64,000 nucleotides of DNA from Apostichopus japonicus (lineage: Eukaryota; Echinodermata; Holothuroidea; Aspidochirotida; Stichopodidae). Positions within the stretch are counted from its first letter, which is position 1. Each line of letters starts with the position of its first letter. Shown one piece after another: positions 13,501 to 50,977 of the stretch. The position numbers were made by a program, and so were the translations under genes. The notes beneath the pieces are model-generated. The model made no database searches, was not told the origin of the DNA, and saw only the letters and a list, made by a program, of their open reading frames with translations. The stretch covers positions 31,996,554-32,060,553 of the forward strand of contig NC_092562.1 of NCBI RefSeq assembly GCF_037975245.1, in the 5' to 3' direction.

Positions 13501-15855
13501 GTACTGCCAGTCTGTGTCTCTACATGACTATAGTACAATGTACTGCCAGTCTGTATCTGTACATGACTATAGTACAATGTACTGCCAGTCTGTACATGAC
13601 TATAGGACAATGTACTGCCAGTCTGTGTCTGTACATGGCTATAGTACAATGTACTGCCAGTCTGTGTCTCTACATGACTATAGTACAATGTACTGCCAGT
13701 CTGTGACTACATGACTATAGTACAATGTACTGCCAGTCTGTGTCTCTACATGACTATAGTACAATGTACTGCCAGTCTGTGACTATATGGCTATAGTACA
13801 ATGTACTGCCAGCCTGTGTCTGTACATGGCTATAGTACAATGTACTGCCAGTCTGTGTCTCTACATGACTATAGTACAATGTACTGCCAGTCTGTATCTG
13901 TACATGACTATAGTACAATGTACTGCCAGTCTGTGTCTCTACATGACTATAGTACAATGTACTGCCAGCCTGTGTCTGTACATGACTATAGTACAATGTA
14001 CTGCCAGTCTGTGACTACATGACTATAGTACAATGTACTGCCAGTCTGTGTCTCTACATGACTATAGTACAATGTACTGCCAGTCTGTGTCTGTACATGA
14101 CTATAGTACAATGTACTGCCAGTCTGTGTCTGTACATGACTATAGTACAATGTACTGCCAGTCTGTGACTACATTACTATAGTACAATGCAGGGGTGGCG
14201 ATTTGTTTCAAATATTGGGGGGGGACATTTGCTTGGGTGCAGGCGCGTAGCAACTTTCATCCCCAAAATACTATCAAAGCGGAGCACCACCATTGGTTGG
14301 TGCCCAGCGTACAAGAAAATTTCTGGTTTTGATAGCCCCCAGATCACCGGAAATGGCACTTCTCAGGCTTGAAAATGACCAACCAGATGTACACTTTTGC
14401 CTGAGAAGTTTTTCCCAATAGTTTTTTTCCATCCATAACCTTTATCAAGATTGTCACCAATCACATATCATGTTGGACCTCATCGCATCTCCTGTGGATC
14501 ATTGCTTTTGTAGGTAATTCTACGTAACGCCCCACGATACCGGACAGCCCCACTTTTCAAGGTTTTAAGCCCAATATTTGTTCAGAATTTGAATAATAAA
14601 TTCACTTCAAAACATACCCATAATGTTGCACAAAATTTTATGTAATGGACAACCAATATAGAAAAACCCTCTTCAACCCCTAACAGACCGGTCAAAATTG
14701 CACAAGTAGAGGGAAGTATGATGAAGAATGTTGGTCAGGGAATTTTCGAAAAATTCAGACACAGTTAATTTATTGGTACACAAATATTAAAACCTCTTAT
14801 AACGGCTACTATAAAACTTCGATAACATAAAAAAGACAAAAAATATGCTCAAGGGGGGGGGGTCTCCCCCTTCTAACCCTTGGCTACGCACCTGCGGTTA
14901 GAAATTTTGTAGGAAACAGGCCAAATGGAAACCAAGTGAACCTGTATCGATGTGGATCATGGTATGGGGGTGATGTGAGAGACAGGGCTAGTGCGAGTGA
15001 TCAGCCTGGCAGCAGAGTTTTGAATGCATTGCAGTTTAGCCAGTTGACTATCAGGGAGATCAAAGAGCACACTATTGCAGTAATCCAAGCATGATGTAAT
15101 AAAAGCATGGACAAGTCGCTCAGTAGTTTGATTGTTCAAAAAACGACAAATTTTACCCATCTTATGAAGAGCGAGAAATGCAGCCTGGCAGATATTATTT
15201 ACATGACACTCCATGTTCAGATTTTTGTCAAATATGACTCCTAAGTTACGAACACGTGAAACAGGTGCAATCGAGGCATGTGCAACTCTAACAAGTGGGA
15301 TAGGAGTGGCAGATCTCATATGTATGATTGCACGTACTTACACTCATACAAAAGAGATGTACAGACATTATGATAATAATCATGAGTGACAACATGCTGG
15401 TCACAGGTCACAGAAACGACCACGAAGAGTAATTTACCTCATGCAGCATGTGTTGGATGAAGTTTTAGCCACCGCCAAATATGATTTGGATAAATAATCT
15501 CACGCATTATTTTCTATTTATAGCCACAAAAAAAAAACTATGCCACCAGATATTGGGGGGATATTAGATACTATATCCCCCCACCTAAAATATTGGGGGG
15601 GACATGTCCCCCCCGTCCCCCCATGATCGCCGCCCATGGCACAATGTACTGCCAGTCTGTGACTACATGGCTATAGTACAATGTACTGCCAGTATGTGTC
15701 TGTACATAATTCTATTTGTTTTTTTACTTCCCAGCCTCTATGAGAATGGTTCAGATGCAGCTAAGGAACAAGTCAAAATGGCAATTGATCTGAAACTTCT
15801 GGAGAAAAAAGACTCCAAAGGAGCTAAAGCTCTTCTTGAAAAATTGAAAGAGTGA
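1570..15855 (+). CDS. PUM3: Pumilio homologue 3 (Puf-A), C-terminal ten exons; 5' end outside window
   Basis: Ten exons join without a frame break: 1570-1673, 2188-2263, 3633-3731, 4637-4771, 5968-6110, 7871-8016, 10790-10881, 11873-11951, 12240-12345 and 15735-15855 (stop TGA at 15853). All introns are GT-AG and the total is 1101 nt, i.e. 366 residues plus stop. The protein matches the C-terminal half of PUM3/KIAA0020 (vertebrate form about 650 aa), recalled from memory. Landmarks are VKHSIVHKALLDF, HTQDGAKAAM, DRKIIIKSFKTF, FDCVDDTKLV, LAPRDPGHFHPDIV, the basic KKDKETRQREIRD, the HIVEHPSGHLLLKRLIQ block, and the tail SKGAKALLEKLKE. The family is nucleolar and binds RNA through Puf repeats; this part covers the last repeats and the CPL (Penguin-like C-terminal) domain. 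Yeast Puf6 acts in 60S ribosome maturation. N-terminal exons are missing only because the window starts inside the gene. Introns are loaded with minisatellites. Confidence 0.93.
2749..3595 (+). repeat. 30-bp minisatellite, about 28 copies, PUM3 intron
   Basis: The unit is about GTGTTATGGGGCCACCATTG followed by TTTGTTGTAA or TTTGGTGTAA, exactly 30 bp, so frames stay open on both strands. Three higher-order variants recur (GGGGCCACC, GAGGCCACC, GGGCCATGAATG). The array ends about 40 bp before the exon at 3633. Confidence 0.95.
4145..4263 (+). repeat. 59-bp direct duplication, two copies
   Basis: Two adjacent near-identical copies start at 4145 and 4204 (AGTTAAATGCACTATTT through the GGCTGTAGTGTTAGAA segment). 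Intronic in PUM3. Confidence 0.8.
4866..5190 (+). repeat. Degenerate 50-60-bp repeat, about 6 copies
   Basis: The unit contains TGCTGCAACTTCAGGGGACT, a C-run of variable length, then CACTCTCAGCCAACAACAGT. C-runs of up to about 12 interrupt it. It lies in the PUM3 intron after the exon ending at 4771. The remaining intron to 5967 shows only short imperfect duplications. Confidence 0.8.
6079..6610 (+). repeat. 112-bp tandem repeat built from a PUM3 exon end plus donor
   Basis: Copies of ACTGGAGAGAGGGGATRGTA occur at 6081 (the true exon) and near 6180, 6292, 6404 and 6516, i.e. spacing 99 then 112 bp. Each copy repeats the last ~30 coding bases of the exon 5968-6110 and its donor region, in degenerated form (CAGTCAGTTTAGG where the real site is CAGTCAG/GTTAGC). 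Each then repeats the following intron (CTCATTAATTCATTGATTAA). It is therefore a junction-spanning tandem duplication. Confidence 0.88.
6830..7763. mobile_element. Solo-LTR-like element with ATAT target duplication
   Basis: The segment begins TGTAACGCCACC and ends TTTCCGCTACA, the TG...CA ends usual for LTRs. It is flanked on both sides by ATAT (6826-6829 and 7764-7767). It is 934 bp, contains AATAAA at 6959, and has a GC-richer body than the surrounding intron. No gag, pol or second LTR is nearby, so a solo LTR left by recombination is the simplest reading. A non-autonomous DNA element with very short inverted ends is the alternative. Confidence 0.6.
7125..7320 (+). repeat. 34-bp GC-rich minisatellite inside the LTR-like element
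   Basis: About six copies of a unit with TCGGGCAATCCGCTGGACTC and GGGCAGCGCAGG, period 34 bp. The composition is clearly unlike the AT-rich intron, which suggests it arrived with the element. Confidence 0.85.
7960..9945 (+). repeat. 141-bp tandem array, 14 copies, carrying a PUM3 exon end and its donor
   Basis: The exon 7871-8016 ends with codons for DKSHSQLVLSILQHATG followed by GTAGGC. The last ~50 coding bases, the donor and ~85 bp of intron are repeated 14 times, the first being the true exon. Copies of CAGCTGGTGCT (TAGCTGG in two) start near 7982, 8122, 8263, 8403, 8543, 8684, 8825, 8966, 9107, 9249, 9390, 9530, 9671 and 9812. Since 141 is 47 codons, units with GGTGTCCC read through in frame; units with GGTGACCC stop at TGA. 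Copies differ by only a few bases. Confidence 0.96.
9946..10789 (+). other. Unique intron sequence, nothing recognised
   Basis: AT-rich sequence between the 141-bp array and the exon at 10790. I see no repeat, exon or RNA gene in it. Confidence 0.6.
11360..11842 (+). repeat. 45-bp minisatellite, about 11 copies, PUM3 intron
   Basis: The unit contains TGAGTGTCGTTCTGTATGTT, then TCCTATATGTTCATACTAATGGCTT. Its exact 45-bp length keeps a 15-codon repeat frame open. Copies vary mainly at TATATG/TATACG and CTTTG/CTCTG. The array stops about 30 bp before the exon at 11873. Confidence 0.95.
12800..14189 (+). repeat. 33/39-bp minisatellite, left part, about 36 copies
   Basis: The unit contains CATGACTATAGTACAATGTA followed by CTGCCAGTCTG. 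A longer 39-bp form adds TGTCTGTA and a shorter 33-bp form lacks it; the two alternate. The array resumes at 15639-15705 after an inserted element, so it was one array before the insertion. Confidence 0.95.
14240..14894. mobile_element. Nested hAT-like copy, family shared with 36830-38777
   Basis: Starts CAGGCGCGTAGC and ends GCTACGCACCTG (11 of 12 inverted match). The interior (GCGGAGCACCACCATTGGTT, AGATCACCGGAAATGGCACT, TTTTTCCATCCATAACCTTT) is clearly homologous to the element starting at 36830, so this is an interspersed family. No convincing target duplication is seen at its ends. Confidence 0.65.
14957..15319 (-). pseudogene. Fragment of a CR1/L2/Jockey-type LINE reverse transcriptase
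   Basis: A 120-codon open frame contains RVRNLGVIFDKNLNM, ICQAAFLALHKMGKI, TSCLDYCNSVLFDLP and LQCIQNSAARLI. These are typical of the C-terminal part of reverse transcriptases of CR1-like non-LTR retrotransposons (the LGVxFD and LDYCNSLL...LQ.VQNxAARL region). Only this piece is present; the palm domain with the catalytic aspartates and the endonuclease are absent, so it is a dead fragment carried inside the hAT-like element. Confidence 0.82.
15639..15705 (+). repeat. Right part of the split 33/39-bp minisatellite
   Basis: About two further units, ending about 30 bp before the last PUM3 exon at 15735. They continue the array interrupted at 14190. Confidence 0.85.
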
Positions 15856-17190
15856 AAACTGGACATGCTGATTAAGATGTGATGGCTGGACCAGGTGAAG
15901 GGTCAAGATGACTGTTGCCATGGAGACCTCACAAGACTTGCAATTAAGCAGGTTTATGTATTGTTTTGTGCATCTCATATATTATAACTATGGTGTGATT
16001 TCATCTAATTGAGTTTCCTAATGAGAAGTTATTTCCTAGGCATTTATAATCTTTTTGCCCTACACACCATTTTTAATCTTGATTCTTTGGGGCCAATATC
16101 ACAGATTTCATATTAATTTTGTTAACTGGCAATGTATAGGGCTGGGCTGAAAATATTTGTCGTAGACTCATCATTCACTCTCAGCAGACAACTAGGAATG
16201 GATTCAGTTGAGAATTAAACTAAATACAAAGATATATCAGTGAGGCCAGTAATATAGATAAATAGAAACATGCCCCCCCCCCCCTAGTAAGATGGATGTC
16301 CCATGTGGGGCATATCAGAATCATATGAAGTGATAGGTTAAATCCTTAGTAAATACAATCAGTGAGGCCAGTAATATAGATAAATAGAAACATGCCCCCC
16401 CCCCCCCCAATAAGATGGATGTCCCATGTGGGGCATATCAGAATCATATGAAGTGATAGGTTAAATACTTAGTAAATACAAAGAGATACCAGTGATTCCA
16501 CTAACTATAGATAAATAGAAACATGCCCCCCCCCCCTAGTAAGATGGATGTCCCATGTGGGGCATATCAGAATCATATGAAGTGATAGGTTAAATTCACA
16601 GTAAATACAAAGAAATGTCAATAAATACCGAAACATGTCAGTTGTTTTATTCCTGCAATCCTGCAGTTAACTCTGCTCACCCACATTGCCGTTGTGTATT
16701 GAAGGGTATGCTTTACCTACTTAATAGTAGTACACAAGCTTCAGTTTGAATACATAGCTATGATTATCTAATTTATAATCAGTCATACTGAATGGGGTGC
16801 TCAATGAAACCATTAGTATCTGGTTTATTCTTGTACAATTAATCATTTTGATGTTAATTGATATGCAGACAGTTTGCATAGACTGGAACCACTCAGACTC
16901 TGATTTAACAAATAATAATGTTATTGAATATAAAACAGTTTCTTGGTCTTTATGTTTCCTTGACATTTCTGGTGACGTATCTTCAATGAGTCTCTTTCTT
17001 GTGTTTAGCGTATGTTTTCAGCTGCAAAGCTTTATAAACACTTAGGCAGCTGTGAGGTGCTATGTCCACTGGTATGCTACATAATATAAACACCATCTTG
17101 ACATGTGCTTGGTGTCATATATAGGTAAGATAACCTTCAAGCACCAGTAAATATGAAGGTTCTAATCCTGTTAAACTGAACTAGGTACAT
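15856..17190. other. Convergent intergenic region PUM3 / AP1, with both 3' ends
   Basis: PUM3 stops at 15855 and AP1 (opposite strand) at 17191. A possible PUM3 poly(A) signal ATTAAA lies at 16214-16219. A possible AP1 signal AATAAA on the minus strand lies at 16824-16829. Both are single hexamers and therefore weak evidence. The repeat at 16240-16620 is listed separately; the rest shows nothing else. Confidence 0.4.
16240..16620 (+). repeat. Three copies of a ~125-bp repeat with variable poly-C
   Basis: Each copy has AATAGAAACATG followed by a run of about 12-16 C, then AAGATGGATGTCCCATGTGG and CATATCAGAATCATATGAAG. Copies start near 16261, 16384 and 16515. Confidence 0.85.
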
Positions 17191-35647
<18,457 letters not shown>

Positions 35648-36829
35648 CTTTGTTGATCTTCTGAATAACTGTCTCTTGGCTAAACACAGGAACCGTTGTA
35701 TGCAATTTACGACTGGTTGTTATCTAGCTTAGCTGCTGCTGAATGCGCTAAGGCAGAAGTAAAACCGAGGGCGTGTTGTAGGTTAAAGTTGATTGTTTGA
35801 CAAAACTACTGGAAATTATATCTGAAAGTCAAAACCAACTTGTTTTGTATCGCGAATATTTGTGAACGTATCTTTTGATGATTCATCATGCCTGATTGGT
35901 TCTATATAAATTTAAATCCTATATTGAAGAGGCTACGTTCTATGGTGATACCATTGATAGCTTAAAGAGAGTGAAGACTCGCGCACAAAGAAACGTCTGA
36001 TGCCGGTAATCTGACCTAGTTTCGAATGAGGTGTAACAGAAGTGTTAGACACCACCATCGATCCCAGAAAATACACACACAGCTTGTTACCGTCGGTAAT
36101 TAGACACTAGTGTACAGTCAATACATACAGCTACGGTAAATACCCACAACACAGTGTACATAGCAGCGATGGACATTTCATGTCCAGATAAAAGATTACA
36201 AGGCATCACGTTTCATTACTGTCTGCTTTATGTAGCGACAAGAAGAAAACATCACTTGCAAGCAACGGAAAGTTAACTATTTTTCAGAGGGCGGTTTGAG
36301 CGAGTCTTCATAGCCTTTAAACAAACATTCCAAAAGAACCCATTCCAATGAAAATGGAAATTTACAACGGGAGAGTAGAGCTTTTGAAGGAAAATAGACA
36401 GTGACTCGATCAAAGTGCTGATCTCACGGAGGATGGTAACCAATAGATTGAATGTTGGCAGGTCAACAAGAATAGACCTCTTTGCACCTCAGTAGTTATA
36501 AGATGGTGTCCACCGATTACTCCTCCACCCCCTCACTCTCACCCACCCCTCCCTCTCACCCACCCCTTCCCTCTCACCCACCCCCATTTTGCACTTTTAT
36601 TTATGAGGGTTTCTGTGAAATGTTGCTGAACGCGCCAATAACGCTCCATTGAGACAGTGATGATTGGTGTTTCGATGGTTAAAGGAAGGATTATGTAAAA
36701 CCATGTTCAGATAGCATCGAGCGATATTCACCTGAATGGTGACACAGAGAAGGGATTATAAACGTATATGGTGCGCCAAAGGTACCATAAGTTCTGATAT
36801 CGACATATGTCCAATAAAATATGCATATA
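35648..36829. other. AP1 upstream region
   Basis: Sequence 5' of the AP1 start codon. No clear TATA box in the first 100 bp that I would rely on. A pyrimidine-rich CCCTCTCACCCA repeat lies at about 36520-36590. Nothing else recognised. Confidence 0.4.
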
Positions 36830-37511
36830 CAGGCGCGTATCCAGGATTTTCTAACCCGGGGGGCGCGAATTACTATCTAAGCGGAGCGCCACCATCGGTT
36901 GGCGCGGAGCGTACAAGAAAATTTCTGGTTTTGATACCCCCCCCCCCCCAGATCACCGGAAATGGCACTTCTCGAGCTTGAAAATGACCAACCAGATGTG
37001 CACTTTTGCCTGAGAATCAAGTAATTCCCAAAAGTTTTTTTCCATCCATAACCTTTTTGAAGATTGTCACCAGTCACACATCATGTTGGACCTCATTGCA
37101 TGTCCTATGGATCATTGCTTTTGTAGGTAATTCTACGTCACGGCCCACAATATCCGAAAGCCCCACTTTTCAAGGTTTTAAGCCCATTATTTGTTGAGAA
37201 TTTGAAAATTCACATTTCTCGTGAATAAAATCACTTTTAAACATACCCATAATGTTGCACAAAATTCAGTCTATGGACAAGCAATATAGAAAAACCTCCT
37301 GGAACCCCTAACAGACAGGTCAAAATTGAACGAGTAGAGGAAAGTATGATGAAAAATGTTGGTCAGGAAATTTTCGAAAATTCAGACACAGTTAATTTAT
37401 TGGTGTAGAAATATTAAAACCTCTTATAATGGCTATTATAAAACTTGGTTGAAGGGAATGAAAAATAACAGATATTTCCGATATCAGGTATATCGAACCG
37501 AACACTACACA

Positions 37512-37940
37512 CATAGGCGTAGGTCCCGTAGGAGGCGGGGGCTGCAGCCCCCCCCCCCCCCCCGCAACCATTTTTTTTCGGGCACCTACTGAAAGAAAAA
37601 TAAATAGCAATGAATAGCTTAAAAATGATCTCCTTGGTAATTAAAATAAAGTTCTAAGCTTGGCCGACATTACTACTGTAAAAGAGAGTTTTGACATAAA
37701 TGGATCTGTATGCTTTTCCATCAACATAAGACATTTCGTTGTTCACATTAGCATCCGGCGGTATACTGTGCAACTTTCACGGACCGTTAGGTAAACGATG
37801 CCATGCAATGTAATGACCCATGCTTGCTTATATGATATTGGCATCGATATGTTGAACGCGCGCATCGCGCGTGAAAAATTTTGGCTTTTTTCGGGCAAGT
37901 CATTACAGCCCCCAAATCCAATTGGGCTCCTACGCCTTTG
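37512..37940. mobile_element. 429-bp hAT-like element with perfect 8-bp duplication
   Basis: Ends CATAGGCGTAGG and CCTACGCCTTTG are inverted repeats (11 of 12). ACTACACA flanks both sides (37504-37511 and 37941-37948). It is nested in the element starting at 36830. A run of about 16 C lies inside the left end. Confidence 0.82.
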
Positions 37941-38565
37941 ACTACACACAAAGACAGTTTTTGAGGCTGTTCATCGTGGAACATGCATTCAATGCTCACT
38001 GATATGATGTTATATCTGCTCTTTGCTTTACAAATTCGAACAGGCGTGTAGCGAGTAATTGCCAAGAGAGGGGCGAAGCCTGTAGGCAAACTATCTAAGC
38101 GAAGCGCCACCATGTGTTGGCGCGAAGCGTTCAATAAAAATTTTGGCCGAAAATGCCTCCCAGATCGCTGGAAATGACACTTCCCAGGCCTTGTAAGTTG
38201 CATCTAAGCATTGTCTATTTTGAAATTACTAGCGATGTCATAAAGAAAATTTGCTCGGGGGGGGGGGGCGGTCGCCCCCTTCCCGAAATGCGTCATGTTC
38301 CCCGACGACTCGGTCGAGTTCAAGACCAGCCACAGTTGGTTCCATATAGCACAATTGTACAATTGTTTAAGGCGTCCATACACACACGCGTTATGATAGA
38401 CCATATATAGTATTTATATAGATACATTAGTGAGAGAGGGAAAATGGAAACGTCAAAAATGGAGTTGTCGGTGTAAGGGGTAGGGTGAGGCGCAAACCCC
38501 CTCCATAATCCTCGATCTGTCACTGGCTACCATGTGTATATAATAGGGATCATGCAGCGCTTTAA

Positions 38566-38738
38566 CTATGACTGTTCCTCTTTCTCTTCCCGAGGTCTGG
38601 CTATCTTCTACTCCCTCCTTTTCTCCTTTTTCTCTCTTTTTTCTTTTTCTTTTCCCTTCCTTCCTCTCCTCCTTTTCTTTTTCCCCCTCCTTTTCCCTTT
38701 TTTCTTCTCTTTTTTCTCTCCTCTTTTCCTTACCCGGG
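38566..38738 (+). repeat. Polypyrimidine tract (CT-rich)
   Basis: About 170 bp almost purely C and T on the plus strand. The Lys/Arg/Glu-rich opposite-strand frame is a by-product. Confidence 0.85.
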
Positions 38739-38799
38739 GGGCGCGCGCCCCCAACGCCCCCCCTGGATAGGCACCTGATATATCAGTTCCTCGTCCCTT

Positions 38800-39320
38800 C
38801 ATTGGACAAATTCGTCATATGTTCGAGAAATCGACATCTGACGATTTCCCACAAATGACAGTTTCTCGTGTTCTCATTTGACATGGGCTCATTCAAATTC
38901 TCGGATTCTGATTGGAAGAAATCGACATGTGTCGAATCTTCTTCCAATCTCATTTGAGGACCCTGTCACATGTATTTCCATAAGGATTTCATTGAAAGTA
39001 ACCATTTTATTTGTCAGAAACCGGTTATGTCAAACTAAATTGACATATACCAGTTTCTAATACTCTGATTGGAGGACCCTGTCACATGCCAAGGTTTAAG
39101 TTCTTGATTAACAGATACTGTCACATGTGATAGAAATAGACATGTATCGAATTGAATTGACATCTGCCAAATCTCATTGGAGGAGACAATTTGACACAAG
39201 TCGGATTCTTTCACGTAAGACAGTTTCTTCAAATCACGTGCGTTATGGGTTGAAATGTGACAGAGTCCACTTATGAGAGTACGAGTATCTGTGACAGATG
39301 TCAAATTATTTGACGCATGT
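38800..39320. repeat. Degenerate short repeats with GACA and CACATG motifs
   Basis: Variants of GACATGTGTCGAAT and of AGGACCCTGTCACATG recur irregularly. No gene seen. Confidence 0.45.
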
Positions 39321-39559
39321 CGAATTCAGGACTTATTACACATTTGGCGCACCGTAGAAAATATGTGAATGTTGAAGTAAAGTGAAATCATGCAGAAGTA
39401 ACATTTTCTCAACATGGTTTTATTTATCTTATATTTGAATTGAACAGGTAAACCGTTTATATGAATGCATACCCCAATTACAGGTTAGCTATGGCGTTCT
39501 GTTCCATCAGTTACTGAGCAAAATGTCAGTTTTCAAATTTGGGAAATAACTCTACGGGG

Positions 39560-40260
39560 AGTTTATGCTATCAATAAATACAGAGGCGTATCAGTGAAGA
39601 GGTTTACTATCAACAGATACAAAGACACATCGGTGGAGGTTTACTATCAATAAATACAAAGCATGTCAGTGGAAAGGTTGAATTATAAATAAATACAGAT
39701 ACAGGTCAGTGATCAAGAGGTTACATTATAAATACAGAGATAGATCAGTGGAGAGGTTATACTATCAATAAATAAAGAGTTGGATCAGTAGAGAGGGAAT
39801 ACTATCAATAAATAAAGAGAAAGATCAGTGGAGAGTTAATTCTATCAATAAATACGGAGACAGATCGGTGGTTATATCATCAATAAATGCAGACACATCA
39901 GTAGAGAGGTGATACTATCAATAAAGACAGGTATACATCAGTGGATCGGTTATACTATCATTAAATGCATATATACACATCCATGGAGAAGTTATACTGT
40001 TAAATAAATACAGCGGCACAACAGTAGAGAGGTTATACTATCAATAAATACAGGGAAACATCAGTAGAGAGGTTATACTATCAATAAATACAGGGAAACA
40101 TCAGTAGAGAGGTTATACTATCAATAAGTACAGGGAAACATCAGTAGAGAGGTTATACTATCAATAAATACAGGGAAACATCAGTAGAGAAATTATACAA
40201 TCAAATATAGATAAATATCAGTAGGGAGATTATATTACAATAAAAAGAGAGAAAGAGAGA
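39560..40260 (+). repeat. ~43-bp minisatellite between AP1 and AP2
   Basis: Units around CTATCAATAAATACAGGGAA then ACATCAGTAGAGAGGTTATA, about 16 copies. They are most regular at 40020-40190 and degenerate toward 39560. Confidence 0.9.
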
Positions 40261-40393
40261 TCGGGTAAAGAGGTTAACATCTCTATACATAATTACAAAA
40301 CACGTCAGCAAATGGAAAACTCTAAAGACGCCTTGGGCAAAGGGAATTCTCAAATATAATAATCCATTTATATAGTCTGTAACAATTGACCTC

Positions 40394-40796
40394 AGTGGCG
40401 TATTCAGGATGTTTCGATAGGAGGGGAGGGGGTGGAGAGGGTGGTAGGTGAAGGTACTGGAGGACATCAACCACGTAGGCGAATGGGTGCGGAGACGTAC
40501 ACATGTTTCAAGGTGTGTGGGGAAGGGGGAGCCAATGTTAAAAAATTGAAGGATTTAGTAAAGGAGTTATACCCAGAAGTCGTTGAATACGACTTTCCTA
40601 TAGGGGATGGGATCCTCCACTAGGAAAATATTGACACGGCAAATAATAAATTCTGAGGCATTCTGAGGCACCATAAATTTGTTATATACTTAGGTCTATT
40701 GAACGCAAATTCTGCCAATAACTGCATTTGATTTCTTATGTAAGGTTGAGAAGGGCGTATACGCCTCAGAACGCCCACCCTAGGATCCGCTCATGG
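40394..40796. mobile_element. Possible degenerate hAT-like element
   Basis: CAGTGGCGTATTCAGG at the left and CCTAGGATCCGCTCATG at the right resemble the end pairs of the other hAT-like copies but match poorly. Flanks agree only partly. A guess from the end motifs. Confidence 0.3.
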
Positions 40797-40804
40797 GTTG
40801 CCTG

Positions 40805-41095
40805 TAACCACAGAGTCTGTACTCACTGATACCACTGTGGGACTTAGAGCCTTGTACTCACTTATACAACTGGGGGACTTAGAGCCTTTTACTCTCTCAA
40901 ACACTGGGGGACTTAGAGCCTTGTACTCACTCATACCACTGGGGGGACTAATAGCTTTGTACTCACTCATACCACTGGGAACTTAGAGCGTTGTACTCAC
41001 TTATACAACTGGGGTATTATAGCTCTGTACTCACTCATACTACTAGGGGACTTACAGCTTTGTACTTATTCATACCACTAGGGGACTTCTACTTG
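40805..41095 (+). repeat. ~36-bp minisatellite downstream of AP2
   Basis: About 8 copies of a unit with ACTCACTCATACCACTGGG and GGACTTAGAGCCTTGT. It lies just past the AP2 stop codon on the gene's 3' side. Confidence 0.88.
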
Positions 41096-41196
41096 TACAA
41101 GTCTGCTATTGGATAGCGTTTCCTGATATGTGAACAACACTACAATGTCTCTAATGGTGTCAAGTAACTACAGAACACAACCAGTAGATGTGCAGC

Positions 41197-49418
<8,222 letters not shown>

Positions 49419-50606
49419 CTTCGCTTACCATACAATCGTGTCTCGTTATGATATTGATCTGTATGTGTGATACTCGCTATCACGACAGGCTGGGAAAATG
49501 AGTAGTCGAGGGCAGTATGTATTTTTGTTATGATTGAAATTTCTTGGTTTAAATAGACATCAAGTACATCGAATCCCAGCAATTATGTTTTATGGATGGG
49601 TGCCAGTCAGTTTGTAATTGCCCCTTAGTGACGTCGTTCTGGTGATGCCGAAATTGTTTAGGTATTATGTCACTCATACAGGGTTAAAATGATTCATATT
49701 TAAATGTATTTTCAAGATTCATAGGATCTGAAATTTTCGATATAGGTTGCAGCAGATATGCGATTCCCGTGGTCGTACACTGCCATGTAGGCGAATTTAA
49801 AATGTTGCCGTATTTTGAACCCGGGATGTGTTAGTATGTAAATAACACATCCCTGTTTGAGCGCAGCCAACATTTGTCTCGATGTGCAAAGTGAATCGGT
49901 TATATGTTCATCTGTGCCTGTTTGTCCCGAGTCATTAATTGGGAAACCTTAATGCGCCAGTTTGCAGTATGTATCCTGTGAATTAGTAATATTGTTGGTT
50001 AGAGGAATTTAATTGTTCCGATTTAAGGTTGATTATTTATGCGAGAGTTTTATTAGCGTGATACTGATTTTAAAGATAAAGGCCTATGTCAATGTTGTCG
50101 TTTGGGGCCTGGTGGGCAGGACAGGTGGGAAGGGGGGGGGGTGGGATTAGTGATGGGAACAGTCCCAAAAGTCGGAACCGGGTATACACGTCTCCGCGCG
50201 GTTCGGTCGGTTTCCCGGGTGCGAAATTATTTTTCCCACTTCGACGCGGCCACATGGGCGTGGCTTATGAAATACGTCACAGGCCGGCAAGTTTGTGAAT
50301 TCGACTTCGAGCTCTAACGTATAGCTCTTTAATAATATACTCAGCTAATATACTCAGGCCTAATATACTCAGGCCTAAGACATGACTTCATGAGATCCAT
50401 GATGATGTGCGACTGCTCCTCCCAGTCAATCGGGTCTTATTGAGCTCTTGAGGTAAATTCCATCACAAAATCAAACTGTGTTTGTTTATTAGATGTGTTA
50501 TGAACCTCCCGTGTCTGGAAAAGTTTGGAAAAGAACCTCCCGTGACAGCAGGGTCTGGAAAAGTTATAAATGAACCTCCCGTGGTATTGATTATTACACT
50601 TCATAT

Positions 50607-50977
50607 CAGTGGCGTAGCCTACTTTTGAGTGGGGGGCTGAAGACTGATGGCCAGTCTGGGGGAGGGGTCTAAGGGGAGGGGTGTCCCCTTCCCCTTTGGA
50701 TTTTTTTGCATTTCCAGCTGGCCTCAGATGCAATTTGGTGCAATATAGCACACTTCAACACCCACTCCATTTTGTAAACTTAATTTTGTATTTTCACCTG
50801 GTCTTAGATGCAATTTGGTGCTCCAAATGAGTTTTTTTTTCTCATTTGAAAATGAAAAAGGGGTTTTCTGACTTGCGAAGCGGGGGGGGGGGGGGCGGAA
50901 TGATACTTCCGCCCCTCCACATTTTTCACTGGGGGGGGGGGGCTGGCGCCCCCAGCCCCCCGGTTCCTACGCCCTTA
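50607..50977. mobile_element. 371-bp hAT-like element with perfect 8-bp duplication
   Basis: Ends CAGTGGCGTAGCC and CCTACGCCCTTA are imperfect inverted repeats. CTTCATAT flanks both sides (50599-50606 and 50978-50985). Long G-runs lie inside (50882-50894 and 50931-50942). Non-autonomous. Confidence 0.8.

Larger units (their letters stand above)
14190..15638. mobile_element. hAT-like non-autonomous element inserted in the minisatellite
   Basis: Ends are CAGGGGTGGCGAT and ATCGCCGCCCATG, inverted repeats matching at 11 of 13. The flanks GTACAATG (14182-14189) and GCACAATG (15639-15646) match at 7 of 8, as expected for a hAT 8-bp target duplication. G-runs and C-runs lie just inside both ends. 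No transposase frame is present. A second element and a LINE fragment sit within it. Confidence 0.75.
36830..38777. mobile_element. hAT-like element, same family as 14240-14894
   Basis: Starts CAGGCGCGTATCCAGG and ends CCTGGATAGGCACCTG (14 of 16 inverted match), with G- and C-runs next to both ends. A second related start (CAGGCGTGTAGCGAG at about 38041 and CGAAGCGCCACCATGTGTTG) suggests two fused or nested copies. Target duplications are not clear. No transposase. Confidence 0.6.

Noticed and set aside
12800-14189. CRISPR-like regular array
   Set aside because: Repeats are contiguous without unique spacers, in a eukaryotic intron; an ordinary minisatellite.
38534-38858. Phe/Ser/Leu-rich plus-strand frames and a Lys/Arg-rich minus-strand frame
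   Set aside because: Polypyrimidine tract read in three frames.
40432-40623. 63-codon frame with VKKLKDLVKELYPEVVEYDF
   Set aside because: Looks somewhat protein-like but lies in a probable degenerate transposon, with no splice sites or family match; too weak to call.
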